A stretch of 64,000 bases of DNA from Epiperipatus broadwayi (taxonomy: Eukaryota > Onychophora > Udeonychophora > Euonychophora > Peripatidae): NCBI GenBank assembly GCA_028023455.1, contig JAQFVV010012546.1, forward strand, positions 699,501 through 763,500, in the 5' to 3' direction. Positions 24,311 to 36,764 of this stretch are shown here, piece by piece. The position numbers were made by a program, and so were the translations under genes. A model generated the notes under the pieces. The model saw nothing but the letters and a program-made list of their open reading frames with translations. It did no database searches and was not told where the DNA came from. The first letter of the stretch is position 1. The number at the start of each line of letters is the position of its first letter.

Positions 24311-24373
24311 GAATATCCTAACACCTCACTGACGATGCTAGATGCAGAAACCGGTCTGGGGTTGAGGATATTC
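24311..24373 (+). ncRNA. Type I hammerhead ribozyme, GUC cleavage (FB4)
   Basis: Hand folding gives: stem I outer GAAUAUCCU (24311-24319) with AGGAUAUUC (24365-24373), nine perfect pairs; internal loop AACA / UUG; stem I inner CCUCA (24324-24328) with UGGGG (24357-24361), one G-U; core CUGACGA (24329-24335); stem II UGC-UAGAU-GCA (24336-24346); GAAA (24347-24350); palindromic stem III ACCGGU (24350-24355); and C17 at 24356, giving GUC with cleavage expected after 24356. Every invariant position is present. The 4/3-nt internal loop in stem I and the 5-nt loop II have the sizes seen in the 20623 ribozyme, compatible with the tertiary contact used by natural type I hammerheads. Catalysis has not been tested. 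Confidence 0.87.
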
Positions 24374-24418
24374 TCAAAGCTTGTTAAGAGTTTGTTTTGC
24401 GAACTCTATATATAACAT

Positions 24419-25312
24419 TTGTAAACATGAACTTTATTAAAATTAGGTCATGTGTCATCTGACTTGATTTTTATCAAACATAGCATTGAATGCCACTTTC
24501 TCTCTGCTATCGTGTCTGTATTTGAAATTGTAGTTTCCACTATTTATTCTATTTGAGAGCCATCTATTACAATTTTCAGTAACTATGCACACTTTACAGC
24601 TGTGAAACAGAGTGCATGACTGCTCTTCAAACAAGCATAAATAATAATGTTAAATATTTTATTACAATATTTAAATAAATTTTATAGTTTAGTTTTATTT
24701 AAGAGGAGTATATATAAATTATAATTATTTTTTATAATTTTTCTCCAGAAAATAAAATATTAAAAAACACCAAGCACTGCTTATAGAAACCATGAATTCA
24801 TATTTTTGCAAATACCATTAATGGAAGAAGATTTTGGCTTAGTATACCAACATGCAAACACTATTCTAAAACCTTAAGAATGTTAAACAGTGATCTATTG
24901 TGTATTTTATCATAGGGGACTTCAAATAAAAAAATATTTGAAGACATTTAAAAAATAAAAAAACACGTTTATAGTTCCAAATTGTTTTATTAATTAGACC
25001 TGTATTGCCTATTCATACATAACTTCCTTAAGTATTTTTTTAAAAAAGTATATATAATTGAAATATACAAATATGTGTAACACACCTTGCTTTATTTATA
25101 TATTTAGTATCAGTAACAAAAAATATAATAATAAAATAAAAACAATATTATAACTATAAATATTTATTTACTAAGTTTGTTCATTAACATTTTTAAGTTA
25201 TTAAGCTGTCCCTCAGAGCAGAGAAGATATTGATTTTTCATTTTCTTTTAATAAAACACTTAGATATGGTATGCATCCATATATCACTAGCTTGTCTATT
25301 CTCTCTGTTTTT
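24419..25312. other. AT-rich stretch, nothing recognised
   Basis: No feature seen. Confidence 0.45.
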
Positions 25313-26035
25313 CTTTTATTTTCAAAGAAACTTTATTAGTGAAATATATGACTACAAACTGTGATGTTCAGATGAAGAACATGTGTCAGCAGGAGCTTCT
25401 TGCTTGGGAACTAGAAGTATCAGTGTTGCCATTTTTGTCAAATCTAGATGAAGAGAAAAAAATATGTATGGTTCCACAGAGATAGCATGGCAGAATTAAG
25501 AACATGAGTCACTTGGAATCTTGAAAAGGTTCCATGTATTCTCATAGATAAACTTAGTAGAGAGAATTTTGTCTTTACTTTGGAGTTCGTTTATGGGGTG
25601 TTGAATATCATTTTACATCACATGATCCATATGGAATATGTAATGAAGGTCGAGATTCTTATGATAGGAAAATCTCTCTCTTTAATGCAATCTTTAATGG
25701 AGAGGATTTTATAATAATCGATTGCTGAATTTTGGGCTATGATTTGCTTCACTGGTCCGAGGCCTGGGCAGGTTAATATAATGTGCTCAAAGATCTCATC
25801 CTGACTATGGCAGATTGGGCAGGAAGGATCTATGTTGTTCAAGAATCTTTTCTGATATAAGAACCAGTTGGTGGGCATAGCATTAAGATTCACTTTTATT
25901 AAATAGTCCAGTAATTTGGGCTCTAATAGTAAAAACTTGAATAATGTTGTGTTCTTTTGATTAGACATGCCTAGTTTTGTTTTCATTTGGAAGGATTGAA
26001 GGTTTATTAGTGAGTGTGCAGTCCATATTGTTATC
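25313..26035 (-). pseudogene. 5'-truncated LINE, zinc-binding C-terminal region and 3' UTR
   Basis: The minus-strand frame 25986-25618 reads LLEPKLLDYLIKVNLNAMPT, NWFLYQKRFLNNIDPSCPIC and HSQDEIFEHIILTCPGLGPV. The CPIC..H....C spacing is the zinc-binding knuckle at the end of L1/R2-type reverse-transcriptase polyproteins. The coding similarity extends a little upstream in the same frame (IWTAHSLINLQSFQ) to about 26035. It resumes after a frameshift with KFIYENTWNLFKIPSDS and a stop near 25523, which matches EWLYKETWSRIDLPS in the 58934 copy. The tail has an AATAAA-type signal (complement of 25332-25337) and an A-rich end near 25313. The catalytic domain is missing. It is older than the 58934 copy because it is frameshifted. 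Confidence 0.75.
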
Positions 26036-29000
26036 TTTTTTTAAAGGCACCTGGAAAATCAGAAAAATAAAAGATATAAAGAATTGGCTGAAGTTAGAAG
26101 AATAGCATTTGGATTCACTTTCATTGCAAATGCAGGCCAAAATTATTATTCTGATCTGACATGCTGCAATTAACATATCTTTGTCTAGAAAGAAATGGCA
26201 GATCCCAAATTTGGAACTATTTAATTTTTTCATTATTTAAGAATATAAAATTTATGGCAAATCATACAAGCATTGCAAATACTTTAAATTTTTAAATATT
26301 TATTACATTGTTTGAAATTCTGTTTCAATGAACAATTATAATTAAATAATAAAATATTTTACCTACATCAATTTAAGTCTCTCAAAATATGCACAACAAG
26401 CAAACACTTGTTTGCATTCAAAAATCTATTTACTTTGTACTATTTCTGTTTGGATTGAGATGATATCAAGAATAAAACATTGCTCAAATAATGTTAGTGT
26501 GAAAAATTGTAATGCATCGAAAATGTAACTCCATAATGTAAATATTTGAAGTTATAATATAGAAAATGGATGTTGATTATAGGTCAGATGAAATACTTTT
26601 AATATATATATACACATATTTTTGCTAATACAACTATTAATGTTTTAAAACAAAATTTTAATAATATGCTTTCTGTCCTTTCGGAAGCTCCCTCTTCATG
26701 TGAATTCTGAAGCATTCACTTCCTTCAACTTTGCCAAAGTCCACAAGCAAAAGTGGTAACAACAAAAACTAATATCAGTGAAAATGATCAATTTAGATAT
26801 TAAAAATAAATGATTATAATTTACATTTTTGTCTAATAATGATAACCTGGGCAAAAAATAAAATTTAAATATTAACTGAAAGTTTTGTGTTTAAGTATTA
26901 TTTTTATTGTCTGATATCTAAATTCCTCTTTTTTTAATCATCCTATTGATTTTTTAAATGTTACTTCAATTTTTTAGTAATTGGCATTTATTATTTTGAA
27001 TATTCCTCTATTCATTTTTCTGCCAGTATTTATTTTAAAGTATTTTTTTTATATAATAATAAAATGATATAAATATATGATTATATTTAGTTAGTACTTG
27101 TCTGACCATAAATTAATACAATGTATACAATTTTGCAAATTAATCTAAATATGAATAAAAAAATTACTAACCATGTCCATACAAAAACTATTTTTGTAAC
27201 GTGTATATTATTTAAAACTCTATATTAATAATTATGCTTAAAATATAAGATGACTTGTAATTGTTAATGTTATAATTAATAAAATTTATGCTGCTGTTAG
27301 TGACATTAAAATTTTTTAGCTGTTTATCATTGAAGAACACTTTTTTTCATTTTTTATTATTAAATTAAATTACTATTTGATTTAACTCATTGCTTTATTG
27401 CTAATGAATATTATACAGATCCATTCTTATACTGTTAAACTGAATTATTATTCAACCATTAATATTATAATAAATTTAGACTATATATGAAAATTTTGTG
27501 TATGCCTTTTTTTTGGCATAAATATGAATGTACATATCTCAAAAATGGTGTGAATATTATTTTATATTTTTCAATGTAAAAAATATTGCAAAACATGACA
27601 ATAATGATGTATCTTTTAGTTAATACACAAAGTAGAGAACATTATTTTATCAAATTAATTGAAAAAAATAGGCAGAAAATTAAAAGCCTTAAATATATTT
27701 TTAAGTGATATCAAAAGGCATATAAAGTAAATTACATTTATAAAATATAAGGATTATTTCATAAGAAACTGAAAATACAATAATATAAAACATAAAACAT
27801 CTAATATTTTATCTAGTCTAAAAAATTTTCACAGAGGTTTAATTTTACTTTTAATAGTTTTAATAGATTAAAAAAATAAACAGCAGAATAAAATTTCATC
27901 TACCAGCCCAATATAAAGGAACTGACAAGAAAAAGGCAATAATCACCAGATGTATCAAATATTGGGTTACAAAACTTTGTTTATTCTATAATCAAGAATT
28001 GCTAGCTATCCATTTTCTGATTAATATCGGATGGTTAGTTAGAATGATTATGGAATGTTTATCTTAAATACTTAGAATGTTGAATTTTTTTTCAAATTTA
28101 TTATATTAATTAATGAAATGATATTTATATATTATATCATTAAAATAAGTTGTTTCTTTTAATTAAAAAAAAGCAAACTTCAAAATTTGTTTTTAGCATT
28201 AATTTAAAGAATGAACCAAATGAAAGAAATAAAAATTAATCTGCCAATAATCTTACCAAGGTTTTAGATACCTAGATTATATTTCTTTATGTATAAATAA
28301 TAGTAAATTTAATTCTAAAATTTACTATTGAAAATACCCAACATTAAAATAATAGTGATAATAAATAATTTTCCATTGTCATTTAGTGCAGTAGTAAGAG
28401 TGATGGATTGAAGAGTTAAAGGTTTCTGAATTTTGTTCGTTTGCCACCTGTTGTGTTTGAAAGTTACTTAACATTCTAAACAACTATTTTTTTATATTTA
28501 TTACTAATAAACAACAATTTACATCTCATAATATTGCAAGAGAATACAATTAATATATTAATTTTTTGAATACATTTATTTAATTAAAAGCAGAGCAAAT
28601 TTTAAATATGTCTATATGTTATTTTCTCAACGTAAATAGAGTATCTAGGCATGAGCATACAATTGAACTATGATAACACTCCATTATTTTGGCCATTGCA
28701 TGTCATTACTTGTTTGCTTTAAACACAATTATTTTAACTTCTCAGTGTTTATAACTACTTTACAAACTTGTAATTATTAAGATTCTAAAAGTTAAGGGTG
28801 CTTAACCTTTTGTCTGGTGAAGCGGCCATATTGAATATTTAAAAAATTATGTTAAGTCACAAATTTTACCATAACTTAAGTTTGTATTTTTCAAAAATAA
28901 TATAATATATATTATTTTATACACAGAACACCAAAGAAGGTAATTAAGCTAAAAAAATATATAGTCATTGATATTCAAAGATAAAAAAAAAGTAAAAGTT

Positions 29001-30473
29001 AATATTTCTAATAATTATTTTCATATTATTTCATAAATTCAAAATTATTATGCATACAGCTTAAAATTATATTTTTTTTAGTAGGTTAGTTGGATTCATC
29101 ATAAGATTTATAAAAAAATTAGTATATAATAACATTTACTTAAGGTAATCCATCACTTGAAAACTTTGTAGAATAAAGATATTAGTACCTTTCATTTTTC
29201 CAAGTAGCCCTTCAAAATGTATTTCCATACAGGCGTTTGCAGTGAATATGTCATCCCTAATAATAAGTAGTTAATATTGATCAATAATTAGTATAATTTG
29301 AATGTTATAATAAAGAATGTCAATACAGTTTGTAATTTATTAAAAAGTACTACTAAAATAGCCACTACATGCAAAATAAAATGTGAATGTAATATTAATT
29401 TCATTATAGAGTTAACCTTGAGGTATATGAGATAGTAGTTTAGAGTCAGTGCGATGTGTATTATTTATCCTATCTTTATAGGTTTTGATGGCTCATATTG
29501 TTTCATGCTACTATGACCATAAATTTAGTAATAGTTTCATCCCTTCACATTTGATATGCAGCTCTGAAATTTACATTGCAGTAGTCTATAATCAGTCTAA
29601 GTTTTTATATATATACTGTCAAAATCTTTACTTTTAACATTTGCGTATTTTTATTATTATTGAAATGCAGACAAGACATTAGATAAAAATCTAAATTGGG
29701 TCATAATATTTGCAAAATATGTTTATCCTTATCTCATATCACCTAATTCAAATACTGGACCCAAACCCACATCATATCAAAAAATGCAGATAATCACTAT
29801 ATAAATTTACACAATCACGAGTTATTTTTTATCAAATATAAATTCAAATAATAATTAAAAAATATATAAAAATAAAATAAGTAAAAAATGTATAAAAATA
29901 AAATAATAACTAAATATATATATATATAAATAATTACTTATCATTGAGTCCTCATAATGTCTTCTAAATACATTGGTCAAAAATTGTATTTTTTCTGATG
30001 TACTTTTAGCGGCAAATATTCTTCCATTAACTAGCAAAATAATGAGAGAAAGGCAAAAAAATTCAATTTACTTGATCACAAAAATTACCATAAAATTGTC
30101 AATTTTTATGATAGAAAAATATAACTTACTTTTTCTCAAATATAAGAAAAAGATGAATTCACGATGTAAAATTCGCATGTGTAGACTGCATAGTTTTCCC
30201 ACAATTCTAAACTGAATCTACAAATTGCAAATTCGAAAATTCTATAGCACTGTGTTCATGCATAATAACAAATTAGTTAATATATATATATAAGCATCAA
30301 ACTTTTTTTCATATTATATGTATAGCTCACCAGTGTGTGACTAAATATATAATGCAACATTATTATTTGACAATCTAGCTTTTATTTTAGTATATGTGGG
30401 ATATTCAACAAAGTTATAACTTTGCTTTTTATATTTAAGTATATATTAATATATATCTTGGATATATATAATC
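26036..30473. other. AT-rich stretch, no supported gene
   Basis: No gene recognised in 4.4 kb. The 25961-26233 minus frame overlaps the LINE relic but has no family resemblance upstream of 26035. Frames at 29855-30215 are opposite-strand shadows of AT-rich DNA. A weak tRNA-like segment is noted at 28383-28443. Confidence 0.45.
28383..28443 (+). repeat. Weak tRNA-like SINE fragment
   Basis: TTTAGTGCAGTAGTAAGAG resembles a tRNA A-box region and is followed about 35 bases later by TTTTGTTCGTTTGCC. A related head (TTTAGTGCAATGGTTGAG) occurs on the minus strand at about 53110-53145. Low confidence. Confidence 0.25.
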
Positions 30474-33400
30474 TAACCTCCCCCCGCGCATTCTCACCCC
30501 AAAATATACTGTTTATTACGAATCAGGTTCTAGCTCAGTTAACAAATAAATAAATGAAATATTCAGCATTAATTAAAATGATTACTAGCTCTAATTTTAA
30601 AGTACAAATATGGTTCAATTTTAAAATGAATTAAGCAAATATTTACTATTTTCATGAGACATGGAGTGACAATACAGGGAACGAGATAGACTACATTGAG
30701 CCATTATCCACACGATACTACCTCAATGGCATAAGAATACTATCCTCCCTTTTTACTATACCAAATAGCTAACTCATAGTATTCTTACGACTTTCTGAGC
30801 TCTATTCACTACGATTAAAATAATAATCATATCTTAATCTTCTTTATAACAAGAATCTAGCTCAATTAAATAAAATGAAGTAAAATAAAATAAAATCTCA
30901 GGTTCATAAATTGTATTCTATCTGATTTAAAATTACGGTAGTAAAATATGAAAAGGGAATTTTATGTCATAATCTACTACACAGCAACTAATAATAATAA
31001 AAAATAATAATAACAATAATAGTATAATATAATCTTATTTCTTCCTAAATGAAATAAATAAATACGTGTACGTGGTAGTATTTTAATAATCTGACAACAG
31101 AATACGTGTGGCAACATTAGCATATAATTTAATGTAATATTGTGGCAACCGACTTATGACCAATAAATAATATAAAATTATGATCTTTTAATTTTAACAT
31201 ACCAATAAATTCTCAAAATTCTTATAACATTTTTATGTTTACCTTTTGTGCAAAATTTATATGTCTGTTTCAATTATAAATGTATCGTGATTTCATGCAT
31301 CCATGTGGAGAAATAACAACTCGGACACAAAAACTTTAAAACAAATTTAAAACAAAGTTTATTAACAACATAAATAAATTAACAATATTTTTACACTATA
31401 TACATTGGATATTCCTTACTCTCATATCTCAACTTAGTTTATTAGTTTATAGAATGAAATCAAAATATTATTTACTTTTCCTAGTTAAATCTTTTTTTTT
31501 TTTTAACACTTAAGAAAATACAGTATTATTACTTGATTTATTATTATGGTTAGCTTATTACAAAATGCATTTCTTATATGATTATCACAAACACTTTTCA
31601 TCCCTAATATTATTAAAATTACATTTTTTACAAAATTTACATTCGTAGTAAAATTCTACAAAATAACAAAATTTAGTTTCATATTGGTTGTATGGAATCT
31701 TACAAAGTCAAAACACTATTCTACATTCAGTATTAGGTTTTTATTATTCATTATCCGATGTTTATTAATCCTAATATTCTCATTCAAGCCTTACTTCGGA
31801 TGATATAATTATAACTATTAATATACCATGCACCAGTATATGTTTATTATACCTTATTGAATTTTCTCTTGATAAATATGCAATACTCATTCCCTCCAAC
31901 ATTAATATTTTTAAAAAAAATTCAAATTTTATTATTACTTTAAAAATACTTGGTTTAGATTTTTTTTCAAAATCTTATATTCATTTCTGAATTAATTTTA
32001 CAATATATTATATGATTCTTTCTCTCTTTATGATATTTTGGACTTTCAATTTTAAAGTTACACAATTCTATACATTCAAGCAAATAAACTATTCTTACAT
32101 AAACGATAACATATCTTCAGTTCTATTTTATTCATTATTTCTTTGAAAATATCTTTCTGACCGATGCAGATTCATGAAATAAGGATAGCGAAGATAGATG
32201 CATAGGATCAAAATACAACTAGAATATTACTTGTCATATACCTTGACAATCATGGCACAGTGAATTAAAAGACATTATAGAGGAGTGACCTTTACCTGTC
32301 TACCAACCTCTATCATAGGAATGATGCTAAAGCTATTTCTTCAGCTTTATTCTAACATCAAAAGTTTAAAGATATACAAAACACTGTCCAAACCATATGT
32401 ATTCAGTCATAGGACTTAGTTAACTATACTAAACCACACAAAACTAAATATGATCCAAATCCCTTATATTTTCCTATTTCTTAAAAAAAACATCATCTTG
32501 GTTTCCTCTCCACTAGTACTTCCAAGTCACTATCCGATCTTATTTCTCAAGATTTTTTCTATACTGTACATCAACAAATACATATCTGCATTACTAACAA
32601 TAATAAAATTCATTGATATTTTAAAACTACTCCACTGTTCTATAAGAAAATCTTTTTACTACTTTCCTCCGTATATTTAATCATATACAAACTATTTAAA
32701 TATCTGAATACTTTATCACATGAAAGTTCAAAAGAATCACACAATTGTTCTTTTAAATTATATTATTAATATACTTTAAATAAATTATTGCATGCATATT
32801 CCGAATTACTCCTATTTCATTATATGTTAAAATGTTGCATAAAATGTGTACATATAATTAAGACTTTCACACTTCATTCTTAGGTCAATAGATGATCTAA
32901 AAAAAAAATACATTATGCATTACAAATAACAATCAAAATTACCAAACGACCTTTATCTCCTCGATCGCGTTCCGTAGGCTTCACCATCCATTTGATCCTT
33001 GTAGATATAAGATTCACATCCATACACTTTATTTTTAAACACTATTTCTATAATTTATCAAGTTATTATATTTAAATTTTAATATTAATAAATTTATGTT
33101 TTATGTTTTCCCTAATCTCACATAACATTTTATATTTTAAAATAAATTAGTAAAAAATATTCAAACTATATTTACTGTACTCCTTCATCAAATTTTCTTA
33201 AAAAACCGTTCATACTAAAGCCAAAAAAAAATTGTTTATCATTTCTTTTCCATTCACTTAATGTTCCTCTCCCTGCTTGTTCAATTTTAAGGTAAAACAA
33301 ATATCACTTCGTTCAATAAATATTCATGAATGATAATCCTTGGTTTTTATAATATTTAATACAATTATTAATTATGATGTTAGTTAATCCCGTAAAGAAA

Positions 33401-35117
33401 ACTTCTAAATATTCTCTTCTAATATTTCTTGCTAATATTTTCTCTCGCACGACTTTGACTTTTACGATGCATCTTCTCAGTACTTTGATTTAAATATTCA
33501 ATAAAACTTTTCAGTTTCCATGGATTCATTTCATTAAGTAAATTAGATTTATAATTTCCAAATCTTTATCTTTATTCATCATTTCTTTAATGAACACTTT
33601 ATAATATTTTAATTCTTCTTAGAGAAAATTTTTCTGTTCCTTTTTCATAAAAAACACAATAGCTCTTTCATATTATTATTCTATAACTTTTTTCCTTCTT
33701 TTAAAATTCTGGTACTATATACTTTGTAATGTTTCCTTTAAAAAGACAAACATTCTTTCTCCATTATAACTTTTACATAATTTTTTCTTTATGACATACG
33801 CATCTTAATTTTTCCATAGAGAAGAATAAAAAAAAAACTTCGGAGTAGCCTTTTAAAATTGTGCGTCATAATTTTTCCTGACGGCAAATATCTTTTCTTT
33901 TAAATTTTCTGTATAATGTCCAAATTATATTCATCTGAGTTCTAATGATTGTCTGGTTGCTCACAAATGAACTGTATTCAAGGCACTTTACAATTATTTT
34001 TACTTTATCAATACTTTTAGGTATTTTTTTCTGTAGTATTTCCATTTTTACTGCAAGGTTTCGGCTAAACTTGAATAAAAATCCTGGCAAGAAATCTTTT
34101 AAATTAGCCTTCCATTTAAAGGCAGTTCAAAATATTATATTTTAAAACAAAACTTTTAAAATAAATACAAAATTTTTTAAATTATAACACTTTTCTAGCT
34201 TACGATCTTATACAGCTAAAAATATGTTCCTCCTTCCTTTACTTACACATTCCTTCTCTCCGCTCCGTCTAATTCCTATTTTTCATCTGCTAAAATACCT
34301 CCGTTGATTGGTTAATGACTTTTTTAGCGCGAACAAATTTACACATTTTTAGTTTTATAATAGATTAAACTTTTTAAAATAAAGAATTTATGACGTCATG
34401 TTTTAAAATATTACTTAGAATAGTATTTTTAAACTCAGTTATAGTTTTATCAAAATCATTTAAACTTTAAAACAATTATTAAAATAACATTTAATATTTC
34501 AACTTTTACTTTAACGATAGATAGCAATTACATTTAGTTTTATAATTCACAAACTTTATTATTATATTCTAACAAGTGTGTGTGTGAAGGTATATAATAT
34601 ACAGTCACATGATTACTAACTTTATCAGATAATTTTTAATTTAATTTACGTCTCGGTCTAAATTACCAAAACTGATATGTTTTATAAAATTTGGAAAATA
34701 ATTTTAAAATGTAGAACTAAATATAATTCTCACCATCCCAAAGTTTATCTTAAAATATATTAGATTAAATTTGAATATTAATTATAATTATAATATTACA
34801 TATCGCGTTTATTTAATGTATTAGTTTTAAAACATTACAATTGAATTGTTAATATACTTTTAACTATTTATAGCTGTATTATTTTATATGGCCAGCTTTT
34901 ACAACCATAAGCAAGGATATAATTAAGCTTTATTTAACTGTTCTTTTAAAATAATCCATTACACTTTTATATACCAGGTAATTTTCAGCCTTAAATTGTA
35001 CTATAAAATCTAATCGATCATACAATTATCAATATATTACACAAACGTATTTTAAAATTTAAAATTTTTTAGCAATTGACCATTCTACCTTATTATGACC
35101 TATAGATAAGGGCACAA
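30474..35117. mobile_element. 4.6-kb element, copy 1 (unclassified, TA-flanked)
   Basis: Along its length this matches 47853-52327 in the same order and orientation. Anchor blocks include CATGAGACATGGAGTGAC (about 30655), CATAGAGGAGTGACCTTTA (about 32278), the GGCTTCACCAT block near 32977, GACCTTTCTACC-type sequence near the right end, and a final AGGGCACAA followed by (TA)n. The right end reads TTGTGCCCTT inwards and copy 2's left end reads TTGTACCCTC, so the element appears to have short inverted ends TTGTRCCCT beside TA. Both copies are peppered with substitutions and indels. Minus-strand frames at similar places (33866-34090 here, 51146-51391 in copy 2) encode weakly alike peptides, but no intact gene is visible. 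The left boundary here is approximate. Confidence 0.7.
33866..34090 (-). pseudogene. Degenerate frame in 4.6-kb element, copy 1
   Basis: The frame contains KFSRNLAVKMEILQKKI and SIDKVKIIVKCLEYSS. The equivalent frame in copy 2 has KFNQKAYSNMEIQEEI and VIDERKIIGNHLNATL. The two align with shared KF, MEI, ID..KII, V.N and TL positions. The peptide is lysine/isoleucine-rich, with no catalytic motif that I recognise. It may be a broken piece of a protein once encoded by the element on the minus strand, or only a consequence of DNA homology. A search with a consensus of several copies is needed to decide. Confidence 0.3.
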
Positions 35118-35175
35118 TATATATATATATATATATATATGTGTGTCTATATGTGTGTATTGACATACAAGCATT

Positions 35176-35216
<41 letters not shown>

Positions 35217-35223
35217 GAATGCT
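35118..35223. repeat. (TA)n microsatellites, second one inside a palindrome
   Basis: A (TA)n run at 35118-35141 starts at the right end of the 4.6-kb element. A second run (35180-35213) is flanked by perfect inverted arms AGCATTCATT (35170-35179) and AATGAATGCT (35214-35223). Confidence 0.8.
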
Positions 35224-36322
35224 TTATCTGCTTCAATAGTTTCATCACAAAATTAAAGCTACCGTTTATTTTTATAAACTTTTCAAAGAAAAATATTTGA
35301 AAGTTTTATATGCTATAGTGCTCATATGCAGTTATATTTTTAAATTCTGTAATTTTACTTTTTGGTTTGAAAATAAGTTTCTTTGGCCACTTATTGTTTT
35401 TATTTTATCTTTTGTAAAAATATTCTAATTAAAAAAGTTTTAATCCTTTTTTTTCCAACATGCATTTTAATTTTAAAAAAGTTTTATTTGCAATAAAGTT
35501 TATTTTTGTTGTGATGATTTTAATTTATTTTTAAAAGCTGAAACTTATTTTTGCATTTACTTTTCTTTAATTAATTTTGGATAAGATATGAGCCGTGGTC
35601 AGATTTTTAATTAAGATTGAGCCTGAGATAGAGATTTGCCCTGGGAAAAAACTTCTAATTAAAGATGACAAGGGAGATAAGAGTGCATATAAATAACTCT
35701 GGGATTTTGGAATAATTATTATTCAGCTTCTTTTGCCAATTAATTTCATTCAGCTTCTGTTTATCATTCAGCCAAAAATTCTCAAGATTGCTGTCCCTAT
35801 TTGGGTACAGACATTGACAATATCATCTTTTGTTATCTGCCATTAAGAAATTCTGCTGAAATTATATTCCTGACCTCCATTCAATAAATAGGATCATCTC
35901 TGCAGAATGCCAAAACCATACACTATGTGGAATCTTATCTACAACATGCTATGCTAAACTAATCCAAAGACAAACCCCAGATTCTGAATTGTTCCTGCAA
36001 GATCATGTCATAATAGCTTAAACAAAAAGAGATATAATAGCATATTTCAGACACATACTGAGGTGTTTCAACACTAAAGAAAAACTTAACATTAAGAGGA
36101 ATGTGGAATACAATTGTCTATATGGTCATTTTTGAATGTGATGGACATGTCAGATTAGGCAGATCATTTGCCATGAGTTCTATGAGATATTGCATATAGT
36201 CAGAAATTATGAAAAATGGAAAACTGTTGAGTCCTTTACATGATATGAATGTATCCTTTTTATGGTTGCAGTTTAAAATGATGGTGTGTGCTAATGAAAA
36301 CTGATCTTCAATTAAAATTACA

Positions 36323-36374
36323 TATATATATTATATTTTATCTTTTAATATATATATTATATTTTATCTTTTAA
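36323..36374. repeat. 26-bp tandem duplication
   Basis: Two units of TATATATATTATATTTTATC followed by TTTTAA lie head to tail. Confidence 0.6.
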
Positions 36375-36707
36375 TTATATAAAAGACTTCATTATTTTAT
36401 TATGAATCTCTAAAATTACAGATAATTGAAGTTAAGTATATGAAATGCTAGAATAAACTTGATAAAAGTATGAAAACAATGTTAATCTTTAATGAATATT
36501 GATGAAGAAATAGTATCACTTACTTTAGTTGTTTTTTTTTATGATCTCTAGTAACCTATCTTCAAGAAAATAATTTAACAACCAATTTCAACAAATCTGT
36601 CATTCTTTTAATTATAATAAAAAATATTAAGCACATTTTTGTGACTAATAATCTAGTTGTGTCTATTTCATCATCATAAGCATTTATTTGTAAATAAATA
36701 TGTCCAT

Positions 36708-36764
36708 TTTAACTTTACAACAAAAGATAAACAAAGATAGAAAAATAAATGTTGTAAAGTTAAA
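36708..36764. repeat. Perfect 14-bp inverted repeat
   Basis: TTTAACTTTACAAC (36708-36721) and GTTGTAAAGTTAAA (36751-36764) are exact reverse complements around a 29-nt loop. It could be a tiny fold-back or a palindrome arising by chance. Confidence 0.6.

Larger units (their letters stand above)
23982..24418. mobile_element. Fold-back element FB4, 207-bp arms, 23-nt loop
   Basis: Arm 23982-24188 is the reverse complement of arm 24212-24418, equal in length and with scattered substitutions. The loop is 24189-24211. The right arm carries a complete hammerhead on the plus strand (24311-24373). The left arm carries the mirror copy on the minus strand (24089-24027), with its catalytic G mutated. 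The whole element, if transcribed, would be a long hairpin with a ribozyme in its 3' arm. Flanks show no clear target duplication beyond AT-rich sequence. Confidence 0.85.

Noticed and set aside
33945-34145. Plus-strand frame in the 4.6-kb element
   Set aside because: Overlaps the minus-strand frame, no match in the second copy, no motif.
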